Part shown: piece after piece, positions 46,867 through 58,787 of the stretch | Layout: each line of letters begins with the position of its first letter | Numbering within the stretch: position 1 is the stretch's first letter | NCBI GenBank assembly: GCA_032622095.1 | Contig: CP136061.1 | Coordinates: forward strand, 17,362,991-17,426,990 | Reading direction: 5' to 3' | From: Siphonodentalium dalli | Taxonomy: Eukaryota; Mollusca; Scaphopoda; Gadilida; Siphonodentaliidae | DNA length: 64,000 nt | Made by a program: the position numbers and the translations under genes | Notes under the pieces: model-generated | Database searches by the model: none | Told to the model about the DNA's origin: nothing | Seen by the model: only the letters and a program-made list of their open reading frames with translations

Positions 46867-48461
46867 ATCGAAGGTATCAAGCCCTTGGAAATGCAGAGAG
46901 GAAATTTCTGTAGAAGGACGATAGGTGTACTCGCATAAATTATGAGATGAACTTCGTTCAAAAACAAATAAACAAAGATCCCAGGTGGGATCTCCATTTC
47001 CCAAATCCCAAATAAAATATATGAAAGGACACATTTGAGGTGAACTCTGTCAAATTAAACAAAAACAAGTTCCATGTTTGGCATATATATATGCCCTCAA
47101 ATAACATCGAAGGATGAGCATCAACACAAGCTGATGGGGAAACACCACCAATTCCCCGGGAGCATTAAGATCAGCTTCGAAAAATTTAAAAGCAGCCTGC
47201 GCCAAATATCACGCTAACACATGCATGAGTGTTTTAATCACGCATTCTAATGGGTTATCGTGCAGAAGGTCTGAAGCCCTTGGAAATGATGAGATTTTTC
47301 TTCTTCTGAAGCCTAATACCATACACTAAAAACCAAAGAACGTACATATGTACGTGAATTCTAATACATACGTACATACACCCTTATACCCGTGTGTTAA
47401 CACACATATAACTTACATATATAGACAAACATATATATTACATACATGCATACATGAACAATTGTGTATCCATATGGTTTCATATATCAGACCGTTGGTT
47501 TGAACGTGGGAAGGTTTAATTTAAAAAACAATTTTTGAAAAAAGACTACCGAAAAAGAATTAAAATTTAACGGAGCGAAAAAATTAAGGTAGGCACATGT
47601 ATAGGCAGGGAAATTGTTTTTCTTAATTTATTTTGATATTTTTTATCAAACTGCAGGAATATTGAACTATCTAGACCGAAGTGCCAACTCGTCTTGTCGA
47701 GAATGTATTACTTGAACAACACAGTGGACATATATATTAAGATTGAATAAAGATCAAACTTGCTTCACGCTTAAGTGTGTATTTATTATTCACACACCAC
47801 ATTTTCATGATTTTGGGTATAAACTTGGTACGCAATTGGTCAATTGGATGTCAATAAAATTTTATAAGAACTTTACCCATAATAGTGCCATTATACCAGT
47901 ACTTGTATTGTGACGACTACATCCCATTGTCTGGAAGTAGCCAATACACCCAACCTAGCATGCCTGGTTTTTGGAAACTATAGCTATACCCCTAACATGT
48001 GTGGTGATAACCTCTTTATATACATGCATACAGGTACACACCCACCATGTCTGTTGATAGTGTTTCTATGTTCAATAAGAAGTCCCAAACAAGATATAAA
48101 GAAGGCCTGATGTCCACTCTCAGGAAATTAAAATAACAAAAATCTTGACCATCAATCCACAACTCATCACACACCTGGGATTTTAACTTTTGAGACAGCT
48201 ATCACTTCATGATTACTTTTCACAGGGATAAGTTAGAAACCATGCGTTTTGCACACTAATAATCATCAATATTAATGAGCATTGGTGGTAAAAACGTTAA
48301 AAAAAGAGTAAATTTTGCCATTTTCTCAATATATCAATAACAAGTTTAGGGTCGGCGGTTATTATTAGGGTCGGTCGATGTGCGGAAAGATAGTATCTTT
48401 TTTTTTTGGCCTTATAAACAATACTAAACCTATAATAAAACTGCTGAAGAATTCCTGTTCA

Positions 48462-48541
48462 GTGGTCGTTTGTTGAACATATTATCTGAACTTTTTCCTA
48501 TGGGAACTACTCGTCAATGAATATTTAGTATTGAAAGGGTT
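48462..48541. mobile_element. fragment of the TTAA/CCCTTT foldback family
   Basis: CATATTATCTGAAC, TATGGGAACTACTCGTCAAT and ATTTAGTATTGAAAGGGTTA match one end of 18785-19787. Confidence 0.65.
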
Positions 48542-49181
48542 ACTACTATGCTGTTTGTGGTGGCATTGAACTCAGACCAATGACATTAAACTCAAGGGGC
48601 AGGGGGCTTTATATTGAATGTTAACCTAGGTAGTTCACTGGACTGTGGTTTTGTTTTGCCCAGCAGATAGCGTTTACTTTTGCCTTTTCAAACTGAAAGA
48701 TTGTCAGGGAGCTTTTGATCAGCTCGATGTATGATCTCATTGCTTTAGATATTCTAATTTTTGCATCGGTGTCAACTTTAAATTATATTTCTATAAAGAA
48801 TCTATAAAATGAAGATTTGGTGCCACAAAATTTCGCGCCATATGTATTACTATATCAATCAATCAATCAGTTTATTGCAAAAGCTATGATTTAACACAGA
48901 ACATGCAAAATATATATACATGTATGTACAATAGCAGGAAACTATATAGTGGCTATAATCTTATACTCATGCCACAGCCATAATAACATATAATATTTAT
49001 ATATCTCAATCCCGCTGGGTGAAGGCACTCCCATTCCCATTTTGTCACCCACATCGAATAATGCAGGGGAACAGCAGTTATATTTACCCCCCCCGGTCTC
49101 AACAAATGGGATGTGTTTTGAAATGGGAAGTTACGCGTTACACAGTACGGTACTTGTAACTGAGTCTCTCTATTTACTCAC

Positions 49182-49437
49182 CGAATCGGACTCCTGGAAT
49201 GAATGTCTCTCCGTTTATTTCCTTGTTGATGTATGTTTCGTACAACCAATGAATGGCCACGACGATCTGGAACTCAGTCAGTGAGATCTTACCGCATCTG
49301 TTACTCTCCGGCTCGTGAAGCTGAAGAATGGCGGGTAGCATGACGTCACCGGACAGCTCAACGTTATCCGACACACCGCACTGACATCGAACGCACCCGA
49401 TCACAGAAAATAGAAAAACTAAAAGTTTAGGATCCAT
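49182..49437 (-). CDS. receptor exon 1: signal peptide and start of the first Venus-flytrap domain
   Basis: Residues 1-85 plus one base. Start at ATG 49437-49435: MDPKLLVFLFSVIGCVRC is a good signal peptide. The mature chain begins near QCGVSDNVELSGDVMLP. ISLTEFQIVVAIHWLYETYI and INGETFIPGVRFG follow, matching the first helix and strand of ANF-receptor domains. An upstream in-frame GTG/ATG extends the frame to 49530, but that extension contains no better start and breaks the signal peptide. Donor TTCG/GTGAGT. Confidence 0.85.
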
Positions 49438-49700
49438 TTTATCCACAGTTGTTTGTTGATTGATAATACTGAACTGTTTAATGTCTACAGGTACGAACAC
49501 ATCCGATCGCAGAAAATAACAGAAGAACAAAAACCTTTAGGGTATTTTTTTTATCCAAAATTGTTGAATTATAATCACATAATGCTCGATATATCCTTTT
49601 AAATACACCCGTTCACAGAACATAACAGAAACACGAAACTTTATGGTCCATGTTATCAAAAGTTCATAATTTGTTGTATTAACATTCCGTAGTGCGCGAC
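49400..49700 (-). repeat. three decayed tandem copies of the signal-peptide region
   Basis: TCACAGAAAATAGAAAAAC (from 49401), TCGCAGAAAATAACAGAAG (from 49507) and TTCACAGAACATAACAGAAA (from 49612) begin blocks of about 105 bases. On the minus strand the first encodes the real signal peptide. The second reads PKVFVLLLFSAIGCVR, an obvious relative. The third reads MDHKVSCF and then stops. Only the copy nearest the gene body is used in the model. Confidence 0.75.
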
Positions 49701-50450
49701 ATAAACAACTTGTGTATATGTTAGTCCTGTGTGTTCTATTGAAATGTCAAGCTCGAATTCGAATCTCACATTACGAGTTAACCATGCATGATGCGGGTAT
49801 ATTGAAAGCTCTAGTAACAATTGTTCTGGTCATTCACTAGCTATATCGTATGCCCGTCACATTTTTCGTACATTTACTGGGATTGGGGAATACGGATGTT
49901 AATGCTGGTGTTTTATATGTTTATAAATACGATTGTGACGTAATTGAATGGAGAAAATATGTCCCATAACAAAACGCCGCCAGTTAGTTGTTGTTGATCT
50001 TGGCTTGTCATGTGACCGGCTTTAGTAACACATGACTGCACAAACATGCGCTATTATATAGTTAGTGTTTAATGACAAAGGTACACTGGCGAAGCAGACA
50101 GCCATAAACCTGCGAAACGTGACGAATTGTTTTGTGTGCAATGCATTCAGGTTTCAATTCTCATTGTGTACCATGCATCCGTATATAAACCCTGTTTTTT
50201 AACACAAAGACACTACTTTCATTCGGGTACAGTACCCGCAGTTTATCACTCGTAGATATCGATCGGAATGGCATTGGTCATTACAAATATGGTGTACCCA
50301 CAACGGGCAATTAACCCCCAACAACGGGCAATTAATGGACGAGATTTATGTTCCCACTTGAAATCCAACGAGATTTACATTAATGTACTGACACAATGAC
50401 TTGTAATGCGCTCCACTACCCCCTCCCATAAAACGTATACGCGTATACGC
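49701..50450. other. upstream flank of the receptor gene; nothing recognised
   Basis: Would contain the promoter if there are no upstream non-coding exons. I see no clear TATA or initiator arrangement. A direct repeat ACAACGGGCAATTAA lies at about 50300-50335. Confidence 0.35.
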
Positions 50451-51121
50451 GCCTGCTATACGTCATGGTATTTATATATACGTCTATAAGTATACCACCA
50501 TGAAGTATAATAGGCGCGCGATCAAGCTGCTATACGTCATGGTATTTATATATACGTCTAAATGTATACCACCATGAAGTATAATAGGCGCGCGATCAAG
50601 CTGCTATACGTCATGGTATTTATATATACGTCTATAAGTATACCACCATGAAGTATAATAGGCGCGCGATCAAGCTGCTATACGTCATGGTATTTATATA
50701 TACGTCTATAAGTATACCACCATGAAGTATAATAGGCGCGCGATCAAGCTGCTATACGTCATGGTATTTATATATACGTCTAAATGTATACCACCATGAA
50801 GTATAATAGGCGCGCGATCAAGCTGCTATACGTCATGGTATTTATATATACGTCTAAATGTATACCACCATGAAGTATAATAGGCGCGCGATCAAGCTGC
50901 TATACGTCATGGTATTTATATATACGTCTAAATGTATACCACCATGAAGTATAATAGGCGCGCGATCAAGCTGCTATACGTCATGGTATTTATATATACG
51001 TCTATAAGTATACCACCATGAAGTATAATAGGCGCGCGATCAAGCTGCTATACGTCATGGTATTTATATATACGTCTAAATGTATACCACCATGAAGTAT
51101 AATAGGCGCGCGATCAAGCTG
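50451..51121. repeat. 74-base minisatellite, 9 copies
   Basis: Units start CTGCTATACGTCATGGTATT and end GGCGCGCGATCAAG. TACGTCATGGTAT and ATACCACCATGAAGTA within a unit can pair, giving one hairpin per unit. Two variants (TCTATAAGTA, TCTAAATGTA) alternate irregularly. GGCGCGCG is unusual in this AT-rich window. Confidence 0.93.
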
Positions 51122-51496
51122 CAAAACATAGTTCAGTCCCCTCGCTACGCTATATCTGACCGCTGCCGGCACGTGTAACTTATTAATTAAATATACAATT
51201 TTTTATTGAAGTAGCTTGATCCAGACAATTTTCAAATGAATATGGACACTTAAGTTTCTCAGAATAATTCAGAATGAATTGTAACATACACAGGTTTCAA
51301 ATAAATAAATGAGTGATTTCTTCACTTTATATGTAGGTGCTGGTCGCGGTAAGGCCTGTGTAGCAAGGGAACGAACTCTGCATGGAACTTGGGGCGCGAT
51401 AGGTCCACGCATCATACAACATTGTCCCAGTCTGGGTCATCCACTCAAGATAATGTTTAAAGCATTTATAGCATTAACTACCTGAAACAGCACTTA

Positions 51497-51668
51497 TTCA
51501 GCGTCGGAGGGGCCTCCGGACCGTTTGTGCTTTTCTGCTCCGCGAACATGACAGACATATCATACTCTTATACAGATAACTAGCTGTCGGAGGGGCCTGC
51601 GGCCCCATTGTGCGTTAGGGGTCTATATGACCCATGTGTGCGCTCCGCGAACATGACTGACATATCAT
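51497..51668. repeat. 103-base minisatellite, left part cut off by a LINE
   Basis: About one and a half diverged units containing AGCTGTCGGAGGGGCCTGCG and GTGCGCTCCGCGAACATGAC, the same as the array at 55228-56165. The array resumes after the LINE. Confidence 0.85.
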
Positions 51669-52219
51669 GACTTGTAACATATTTTATTTGTATAATATAC
51701 AAAAAGGATTGAGGCACAAGTTTTTACAACTTACGAAGCCCCTCTCCCGATACAACAATATAACATACATGTGATCAAGATGACGGTATATAAACGTATT
51801 TACATGATGATCAGTTTAGCGATATATAATTTGTATTGCCTTCCAGAGGTTGTGTAGATTTGTGTTTAAAACAATGAGGCTACATTGTGAATATGTGCCT
51901 CGATAAACGAGTGCTAATATAATCTATTGGTGTACGTATGTTCGGAGGTTAGGAAAAAATAATAATAGTAGACAGTCATGAACTAGGTTTTAATTTTTGT
52001 AGCGCTCTGGAAGACAGTACCGACAATTGATAATAACGTGCATGTTTGTGGGGGAGGTTGGTCTATTTGTGAGATAACTGTCACATAATAATTGAAATTT
52101 CGGAAGCACCTTTAAGTATATTCAGAAGTGATATACTTGTGTATGTACATACACCTACATATACACATGTACACACATATGGATCCATATGGACACACAT
52201 ACATATAATATAAAATCTT

Positions 52220-55210
52220 TTAGGGGTCGAAACGTTTAGTCGCGGCAATATATTGCTGTGTGATGTCAAATAGTCTCATATTTTTTTGGGACGAGATATT
52301 AGGTATTCCACACATGAGTTCTGCAATTTTGCTTATTATGATATTTTCACGGGTTAGTTTCTCAGAAAATTCTGAGCGCTCTCTTTGGTACAATGGGCAC
52401 ATGAAGAAATAATGATATGCGTCTTCATACCGGTTTCCACACGAACATGCGGGGCTGTCAGCGATATAGTTGTTGAACATATCAGATCGGAGTTCACTAC
52501 ACAAGTTACGTAGGCGACAGTGAAAAATATTGTATTTTCTGAGTCCAACGTAGAAATGTCGAGGGGGACTGGGCGTTGGATCTATATGTTGCAAGTTGGT
52601 TTAAAAGGTAGAAAATTGGTCAGCGTCAGTGATTAATTTGGGAAGTTTATTCCATTCCATGGCCATCTTTGGGAAAAATGACTGTTTGAAGTGTTCAGTA
52701 TTGCAGTAATTTGAATAAAATTTACTGGGGCGTCTCCAATTATAGTCTGCAACTTCATGAGATCTGGGGGGAAGTGTAGTGGATAGATATGATGGTGCTA
52801 AATTGTTGACGATTTTATAGAGTGCCTGCAATTTATGTGTTTGGCGTCTTTTATTGAGTGAAGGCCATCCAACTTCCTGTAATACCGTATCACCCGCGGC
52901 AGAACGGGTGATACCGCTGACTATCCGGCCAACATTGATATGAAGCCGGTCAAGCTTTTCTAACATATAGTTAGAGGCATTGTCCCAAACGGTATCTGAA
53001 TAATCAAATAGTGGTAAAATGTATGTTTTGTAAATAATTTCGATGGTTTTCCTTTTTAGTTGATATTTGATGCGACGAAGTTGAGATAGGCGCGAGGCAA
53101 TCTTTTTGACAGAGCCTTCGATGTGGGCGTTCCATTTGAGATTTGATTGGAGTTCCAGACCTAAATGTTTATGCTTGTCCACAAAGTCGATTGAATTTCC
53201 CACGAATTTGAGGTTCGGATTCTCTGTAGATGGAGCATCTAATGAGAAGGACATTCCAACTGTTTTAATTGGATTAAAGCTGACCAGCCAGTTTTTGGAC
53301 CACGCTGTAATTTTGTCTAAGTCGCTGTTCATAGTACCTTCAAGTACATTAATATCAAAGTGGCTGTTCGTGAGGCAATTATGATCAGCGTACATTCTCG
53401 TTACCGATTCAATACCGTCGGCTAGATCAATTATATAGACAAGGAACAAGAAAGGTCCCAGGAATTATCCCTGGGGCACTCCTGTTGGGATGACCTCATA
53501 TTTTTTAAATATGTCATTGACTAGGACTCTTTGCGTCCGGTTATCTAGGTAGTCTTCTATCCAATTTAAAGTCGTTCCTTTTAATCCATAATCTTTCAAT
53601 TTATGTATCAGTCCCCTGTGCCAAACCCTTTCAAAAGCTTTGGATATATCCCAGAATATGGAACATGTAAATAGTCCTTTATCGAGGGTTTGGCACAAGT
53701 TGTTGTATAGGTCTAATAGTTGGTATGTTGTACTGTGACCTGGGAGAAAACCGGATTGATGGAAATACAAGAACTCATTTTCGATGAAAAACTTACTAAT
53801 CTGTTTCAGAACAACTTTCTCAAAAATGTTAGATACACATGGTAATAGGGATATTGGTCGATAATTTTTGGCGTCAGCTGGATCGTCTTTTTTGAAAATC
53901 GGGATCACGTTTGCGGATTTCCAGGAGTTTGGGAATTTCTCTGTATTGATAGATTTCCTGAATAGAAGGACCAGTGGGTGAGCTATCGATTTTGCTGTTT
54001 CGCGGAGCATTCTAACGATAATCCCATCGTGCCCGTGGGCTTTGTTAAGTTTAAAATATTTGATGGCTGTTTCAACCTCGGTTTCTGCGAAGACCAAGTC
54101 AGGCATGGTGGTTGCAGTGCGTTTCAGAAAATTAGGCAGGTTATTATTAGCAGCATTAAAGGTACTCAATCCGAACAGAGGGTCCCCATCTCAACAGATT
54201 CCAACAACAACAATCCGATCAGAGGGTCCTATATTACTATTTCTTTGGCTTTGGGGGTAAACAAATATTTGATTCGAGTCGAGGAACCCATCAAACAAAG
54301 CTCAGAGTTATTAGATATTGATTTTTGAAATTTGTTATTTACTCGAGATGAGTACTAATAATTGCCTTCAACTGCCGTAATCTGCTCGGGATGTGTACCA
54401 AAATCTATTCAAACAGACAAGGATGGATAACTCTAAAATCAAGTGGTAATAATAACGCAATTTTGACTGAGTTCTGGGCCAGAAAGTATTCCCGATAATG
54501 AAAAATAATAGATTTCTAAAATCGATATCTAACAAATGTGAGCTTTGATGTGTGACTTCCTCGACTCGAATAAAATATTTTTGACCCCCGAAGCCATTGA
54601 AAAAGTAATTGAGACGAGTTTTATCGGATTGAGTACCTTTAATTGTAGAATTTGCAATGAAGCTGTCGTTTAAAATTTTTGCTTTTTCATTATCATCTAT
54701 TGCATATGTCTTATTGTTAGCAGAGATAGTACCGGAGGAGCTGTATAGTGGGGGGATATTTTTTGTTCGTTTAGTTGTTTAGTAGGTAATGCATTATTCG
54801 CCAAAAGTCTCGCGGGTTGGACGCTTCTCTTATTCGTTCTTCTAGGTTTTCTTCAAATTTTTTTTTTTTAATTTTCGCGTGCTTCTTCATGTTATTGAAT
54901 TTGTTTCTTATATTTTTGTATTTTCTCCAGATTTCAGGGTTTTCTTTTTTCATGGCTTTTTTCCTAACTCTGTCACGTTTTCGTATCTCAAAACGGATGT
55001 CCGAGTTGAACCAGATTTTATCAGAAGTTCTTACTGTAATGTACGACTGTGGAATTGTTTTCGCCATTATGGACAGAAATTATAATTGAAAGTTATTGGC
55101 AGCTGTGTTCACATCCGATGCATGTGTTATGAGGTCATCCCAGTCGACATTAGCAAGTAGGTTATTTGCATGGGAAAAGTTAGCTTTTCTGTAGTTCCAC
55201 ACTTGTCTTA
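52220..55210 (-). pseudogene. inactivated LINE reverse transcriptase
   Basis: Linker and N-terminal part (to 54771), then the RT core: KAHGHDGIIVRMLRET, SANVIPIFKKDDPADAKNYR, RPISLLPCVSNIFEKVV, FLPGHSTTYQLL, FWDISKAFERVWHRGLIHKL and PTGVPQG. The C-terminal domain follows with NWNKLPK-like (EWNKLPK) and CSCGNRYEDAYHYFFMC zinc-knuckle motifs. Disabling changes: stops at 55082-55080, 54773-54771 with a frameshift nearby, 53467-53465 (right after GVPQG) and 52603-52601; YADD changed to YADH at 53383-53381; and a MITE insertion. It cannot make active enzyme. Confidence 0.85.
54156..54642. mobile_element. TTAA-flanked MITE (family D) inside the LINE
   Basis: TTAA at 54156-54159 and 54639-54642. 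Inverted ends AGGTACTCAATCCGA / TCGGATTGAGTACCT. Read as LINE protein, STI before the left TTAA and NAANNN after the other join in frame once the element and one TTAA are left out. This is direct evidence of a 4-base TTAA duplication. The element is about 480 bases and non-coding. Confidence 0.88.
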
Positions 55211-55227
55211 GAAATGACATATTTAAT

Positions 55228-56165
55228 GACATATCATACTCTTATACAGATAACTAGCTGTCGGAAGGGCTTGCGGCCCCATTGCACGTTAGGGGCTATG
55301 ACCCATGTGTGCGCTCCGCGAACATGACAGACATATCATACTCTTATACAGATAACTAGCTGTCGGAGGGGCCTGCGCCCCCATTGTACGTTAGGGGTCT
55401 ATGACCCATGTGTGCGCTCCGCGAACATGACAGACATATCATACTCTTATACAGATAACTAGCTGTCGGAGGGGCCCGCGCCCCCATTGTACGTTAGGGG
55501 TCTATGACCCATGTGTGCGCTCCGCGAACATTGCAGACATATCATACTCTTATACAGATAACTAGCTGTCGGAGGGGCCTGCGGCCCCATTGTACGTTGG
55601 GGGTCTATGACCCATGTGTGCGCTCCGCGAACATGACAGACATATCATACTCTTATACAGATAACTAGCTGTCGGAGGGGCCCGCGCCCCCATTGTACGT
55701 TAGGGGTCTATGACCCATGTGTGCGCTCCGCGAACATGACAGACATATAATACTCTTATACAGATAACTAGCTGTCGGAGGGGCCCGCGCACCCATTGTA
55801 CGTTAGGGGTCTATGACCCATGTGTGCGCTCCGCGAACATGACAGACATATCATACTCTTATACAGATAACTAGCTGTCGGAGGGGCCTGCGGCCCCATT
55901 GTACGTTAGGGGTCTATGACCCATGTGTGCGCTCCGCGAACATGACAGACATATCATACTCTTATACAGATAACTAGCTGTCGGAGGGGCCTGCGGCCCC
56001 ATTGTACGTTAGGGGTCTATGACCCATGTGTGCACTCCGCGAACATGACAGACATATCATACTCTTATACAGATAACTAGCTGTCGGATGGGCCTGCGGC
56101 CCCATTGTGCGTTAGGGGTCTATATATATGGCCCATGTGAGCGCTCCGCGACCATGACTGACATA
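55228..56165. repeat. 103-base minisatellite, about 9 copies
   Basis: Units run ATATCATACTCTTATACAGA, TAACTAGCTGTCGGAGGGGC, CCCATTGTACGTTAGGGG, CCATGTGTGCGCTCCGCGAA. GC-rich compared with the window. Two sub-types (CTGCGGCCCC and CCCGCGCCCC) alternate. Confidence 0.92.
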
Positions 56166-56595
56166 TCCTTCTTTATATTTATTGATCATATTATTATGCT
56201 ACTTCAATATATCCTCGGGCAAATAGGTTCATTGTACCTAATATTGACATTGGTTCATATTGGACTTATTTGATTAAGATTTTAGCCCATAATGCATTTT
56301 TCCCGTTACTCTGTTGGATGGCGCGGTCCACAGTGAAAACACATAAAGAGAGTACAACTGGTGCTGAAATAGGGCTATAGTGAGCGTATTTGTATTTTAA
56401 AAATTTATTTAATTATATTTTTTTAAATCCAAATTTTGAAAAACTAACGACTTTGTAACCTCCGCCAGGGTACCCTGAGTCGCCACACCACCAAATTTGG
56501 TTGAAATCAGACTCGCAGTCTGGGAGAAAACATCCGGACAGACAGACAGACAGACGGACAGACAGATCCTAATCTTCTATGATATTTATGCTACC

Positions 56596-57023
56596 TTAAA
56601 GGTAATCCGACCAGAGGCTCCTAAATTACTATTTCTTTGGCTTCGAGCTCGGAGTGATCAGATATCGATTTTTGAAGTTTGTTATTTCTAGAGATGTGAG
56701 AGATTGTTTATTGTAATAGTATGTGGCCCAGAAACACGTGGCCAAAAGGAGGGTCTCCGACAAAATTGCGGATGATGATGGATAATTCTAAAATTAAGTG
56801 GTAATACGGTCGAATTTCGTGACACTTTACTGATAATACGGCCATATTTTGTTGAATAGTATGTTGATAAATAACAAGTTTTGGGACATTTGATACATAG
56901 TTGACAGTGGTTAGCATTATTTTGTTGCAATAGATCTATTCTGATTAACTAAAGCGTATTTTGAAGAAATGTTGTTGTATATTGATGGTATGGGGACCGT
57001 CTGATCGGAGTGAGTACCTTTAA
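56596..57023. mobile_element. TTAA-flanked MITE, family D copy 2
   Basis: TTAA at 56596-56599 and 57020-57023. Ends AGGTAATCCGACC and GATCGGAGTGAGTACCT. The interior shares ATCGATTTTTGAAGTTTG and GGATGATGGATAATTCTAAA with the copy in the LINE. Confidence 0.8.
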
Positions 57024-58384
57024 TATATCATCATGCAAATAGTTTCATATTGGACCTAAATTTTTACATTGGTTCATATTGGACCTAAATAATTTGATTC
57101 TGGAATAAGTCTATAATGGACGTATACCAGTTATTCCATTGGATGGCGCGGGCCACAGTGGAATCGCATAGATGAAGAACGTACACATGTTTGTGAAATG
57201 ATTAACGTTATTGTACGAGTTTGTTGTGAAGCCATGGTATAAAACGAGAACCAAAAGTTCGCGTTTTACCACGAGGCTCGACAAACGATGCAATGACGCT
57301 AATATGTTCACGAAACTGTGTTGTTTAGTACACACTCTGAAGATTGTATAGGTTGTATTATACTAAAATTTAAATTAAATTAACAAACATGTCATTTATG
57401 TAGACTATATATACCTCATAATTTAGTCAAAATATTTCGGTCAAAGTTGACGTCGTTAACTACGCTGTCAACGTTATCGGTTTGCATTGTTCGGGGACAA
57501 AACATGTTCTGATTGGACGTTTTGAAATCTGCTGTATTTTGATGTATTTCGCAAAATATAAACCAAAGGCTTTGCAATAATAAAAAGATCGGAATCCTTG
57601 TGTCCAGGTCAATGAGCGACAACTCTATGACGAACCTATGCCGGCTTCAAAACAATACACGGGGAATGCCAGCAGGGTTGCCCGGCGTTCCCCGGGTTAA
57701 AAAGTAACCATGATTCTTAAAAATGTTTTATATCGGTCAACAAGTACACATACACATTCGGTTCAATAGTTGTGCATTCTTATGGTGACACGACCCCACC
57801 CTGACTCGGACAGACCGTTACTTAGAAATATTTAAAATATAAGCGATAAAAATGTTTTACCAAATTTGGTGTTCCTCCCTCAATCCCCATACCTGTCTCC
57901 GATGATTCACATCACGTCACGTTATGTCACGTCACGTCGCGTCGCGCCGCGCCACGTTACGCCACACTAGGCCACACCATGTACCACTACTCCAAATGGT
58001 GCCACATAGGAAAATTAAAATCTATACCATTTGGATGCATATATAACGGGAAAACATATATATAAACTACAAACGGCGACAACACTGCCTAATAAATGTT
58101 GGTGCCAATTCATCAACACCATCCCTGATTCAACACTGTCACTTTTGGCAACATTGAATCATATCATACATTTCCTGTACATTTGAAATGATTATATGCA
58201 ATTTTTGTGACAACAAGTTTGTATGTTTTTGTTAAAAAAATTGCTCGAAACGTTATTTATCAACACTTCGACGAAATTTGGCCTTATTATCACCACAAAG
58301 CCTCTTGAATTTAGAGCTATCCATATTCATTCGCAATTTGGTCCGAGACCGTCGGCTCGTCGACTTTTTACTGGGCCACTAATA
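57024..58384. other. non-coding; a CACGT-type short repeat only
   Basis: 57905-57980 is a run of degenerate 5-base units (CACGT, CGCGT, CGCCA). The small frames at 57416-57622 and 58223-58405 are unassigned. Confidence 0.4.
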
Positions 58385-58512
58385 AGTCTTGATGGTGAAA
58401 AATAATAGATTTCAACAATCGATTTCTAATAACTCTGAGCAATCAAATATTGTTACCCCCGAATCCAAATAAATAGTAATCGAAGGGCACTTAATCGGAT
58501 TATGCATCTTTA
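58385..58512. mobile_element. family D MITE, 3' fragment
   Basis: AATAATAGATTTCAACAATC, CTCTGAGCAATC and ATCGGATTATGCATCTTTAA match the right side of 54156-54642. Confidence 0.65.
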
Positions 58513-58515
58513 ATG

Positions 58516-58787
58516 ATCAATTATGGTGTTCCCATCCCTGATTAATGGTGTTCCCCTCCCTGATTAATGGTGTTCCCCTCCCTGATTAATGGTGTTCCCC
58601 TCCCTGATTAATGGTGTTCCCCTCCCTGATTAATGGTGTTCCCCTCCCTGATTAATGGTGTTCCCCTCCCTGATTAATGGTGTTCCCCTCCCTGATTAAT
58701 GGTGTTCCCCTCCCAGATTAATGGTGTTCCCATCCCTGATTAATGGTGTTCCCCTCCCTGATTAATGGTGTTCCCCTCCCTGATTTC
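58516..58787. repeat. 22-base tandem array, about 12 copies
   Basis: Near-identical units ATTAATGGTGTTCCCCTCCC plus TG. Only a few carry CCCATCCC or CCCAG variants. Confidence 0.93.

Larger units (their letters stand above)
39417..49181 (-). other. receptor intron 1
   Basis: 9.8 kb with a GTGAGT donor and CTTTGCACAG acceptor. It contains a decayed foldback element, GA microsatellites, a LINE fragment, three family A MITE blocks, a 29-base array, a long hairpin, a 38-base array and several unassigned stretches (about 42500-44400, 45160-45860, 46870-48460). A reverse-strand LINE- or SINE-like tail (AATCAATCAATCAGTTTATT) is near 48856. Confidence 0.8.
23011..49437 (-). other. gene model: tandem Venus-flytrap, single-pass receptor
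   Basis: Seven coding exons: 49437-49182, 39416-39282, 34090-33924, 32913-31999, 29672-28209, 25021-24706 and 23879-23011. They have GT-AG borders throughout and matching phases (1,1,0,0,0,1), and sum to 4122 nt, 1373 residues plus stop. Order: signal peptide (about 1-19); first Venus-flytrap (PBP type I, ANF-receptor) domain (about 20-500); second such domain (about 500-1000); a Ser/Thr/Gly/Cys linker; one transmembrane helix (about 1055-1080); a 293-residue tail. The extracellular domains look like those of class C GPCRs and natriuretic-peptide-type receptors, and probably bind small ligands. No heptahelical, kinase or cyclase domain follows. Exact phase agreement across six introns makes the model strong. 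Transcription start and UTR exons were not determined. Confidence 0.87.
51669..55227 (-). mobile_element. non-LTR retrotransposon (Jockey/CR1-like), 5'-truncated, inserted in a minisatellite
   Basis: The 3.56 kb insert is flanked by a 10-base target duplication GACATATCAT (51659-51668 and 55228-55237). The 3' end is on the left; a 3' untranslated region of about 550 bases ends near AATAAAATATGTTACAAGTC without a poly(A) tail. The 5' end lacks the endonuclease and starts in the linker before the reverse transcriptase (RQVWNYRKANFSHANNLL). It therefore inserted by target-primed reverse transcription and was cut short at its 5' end, as most such copies are. Confidence 0.85.

Noticed and set aside
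54817-55089. Plus-strand Phe-rich frames
   Set aside because: Antisense shadows of the lysine-rich linker of the LINE protein.
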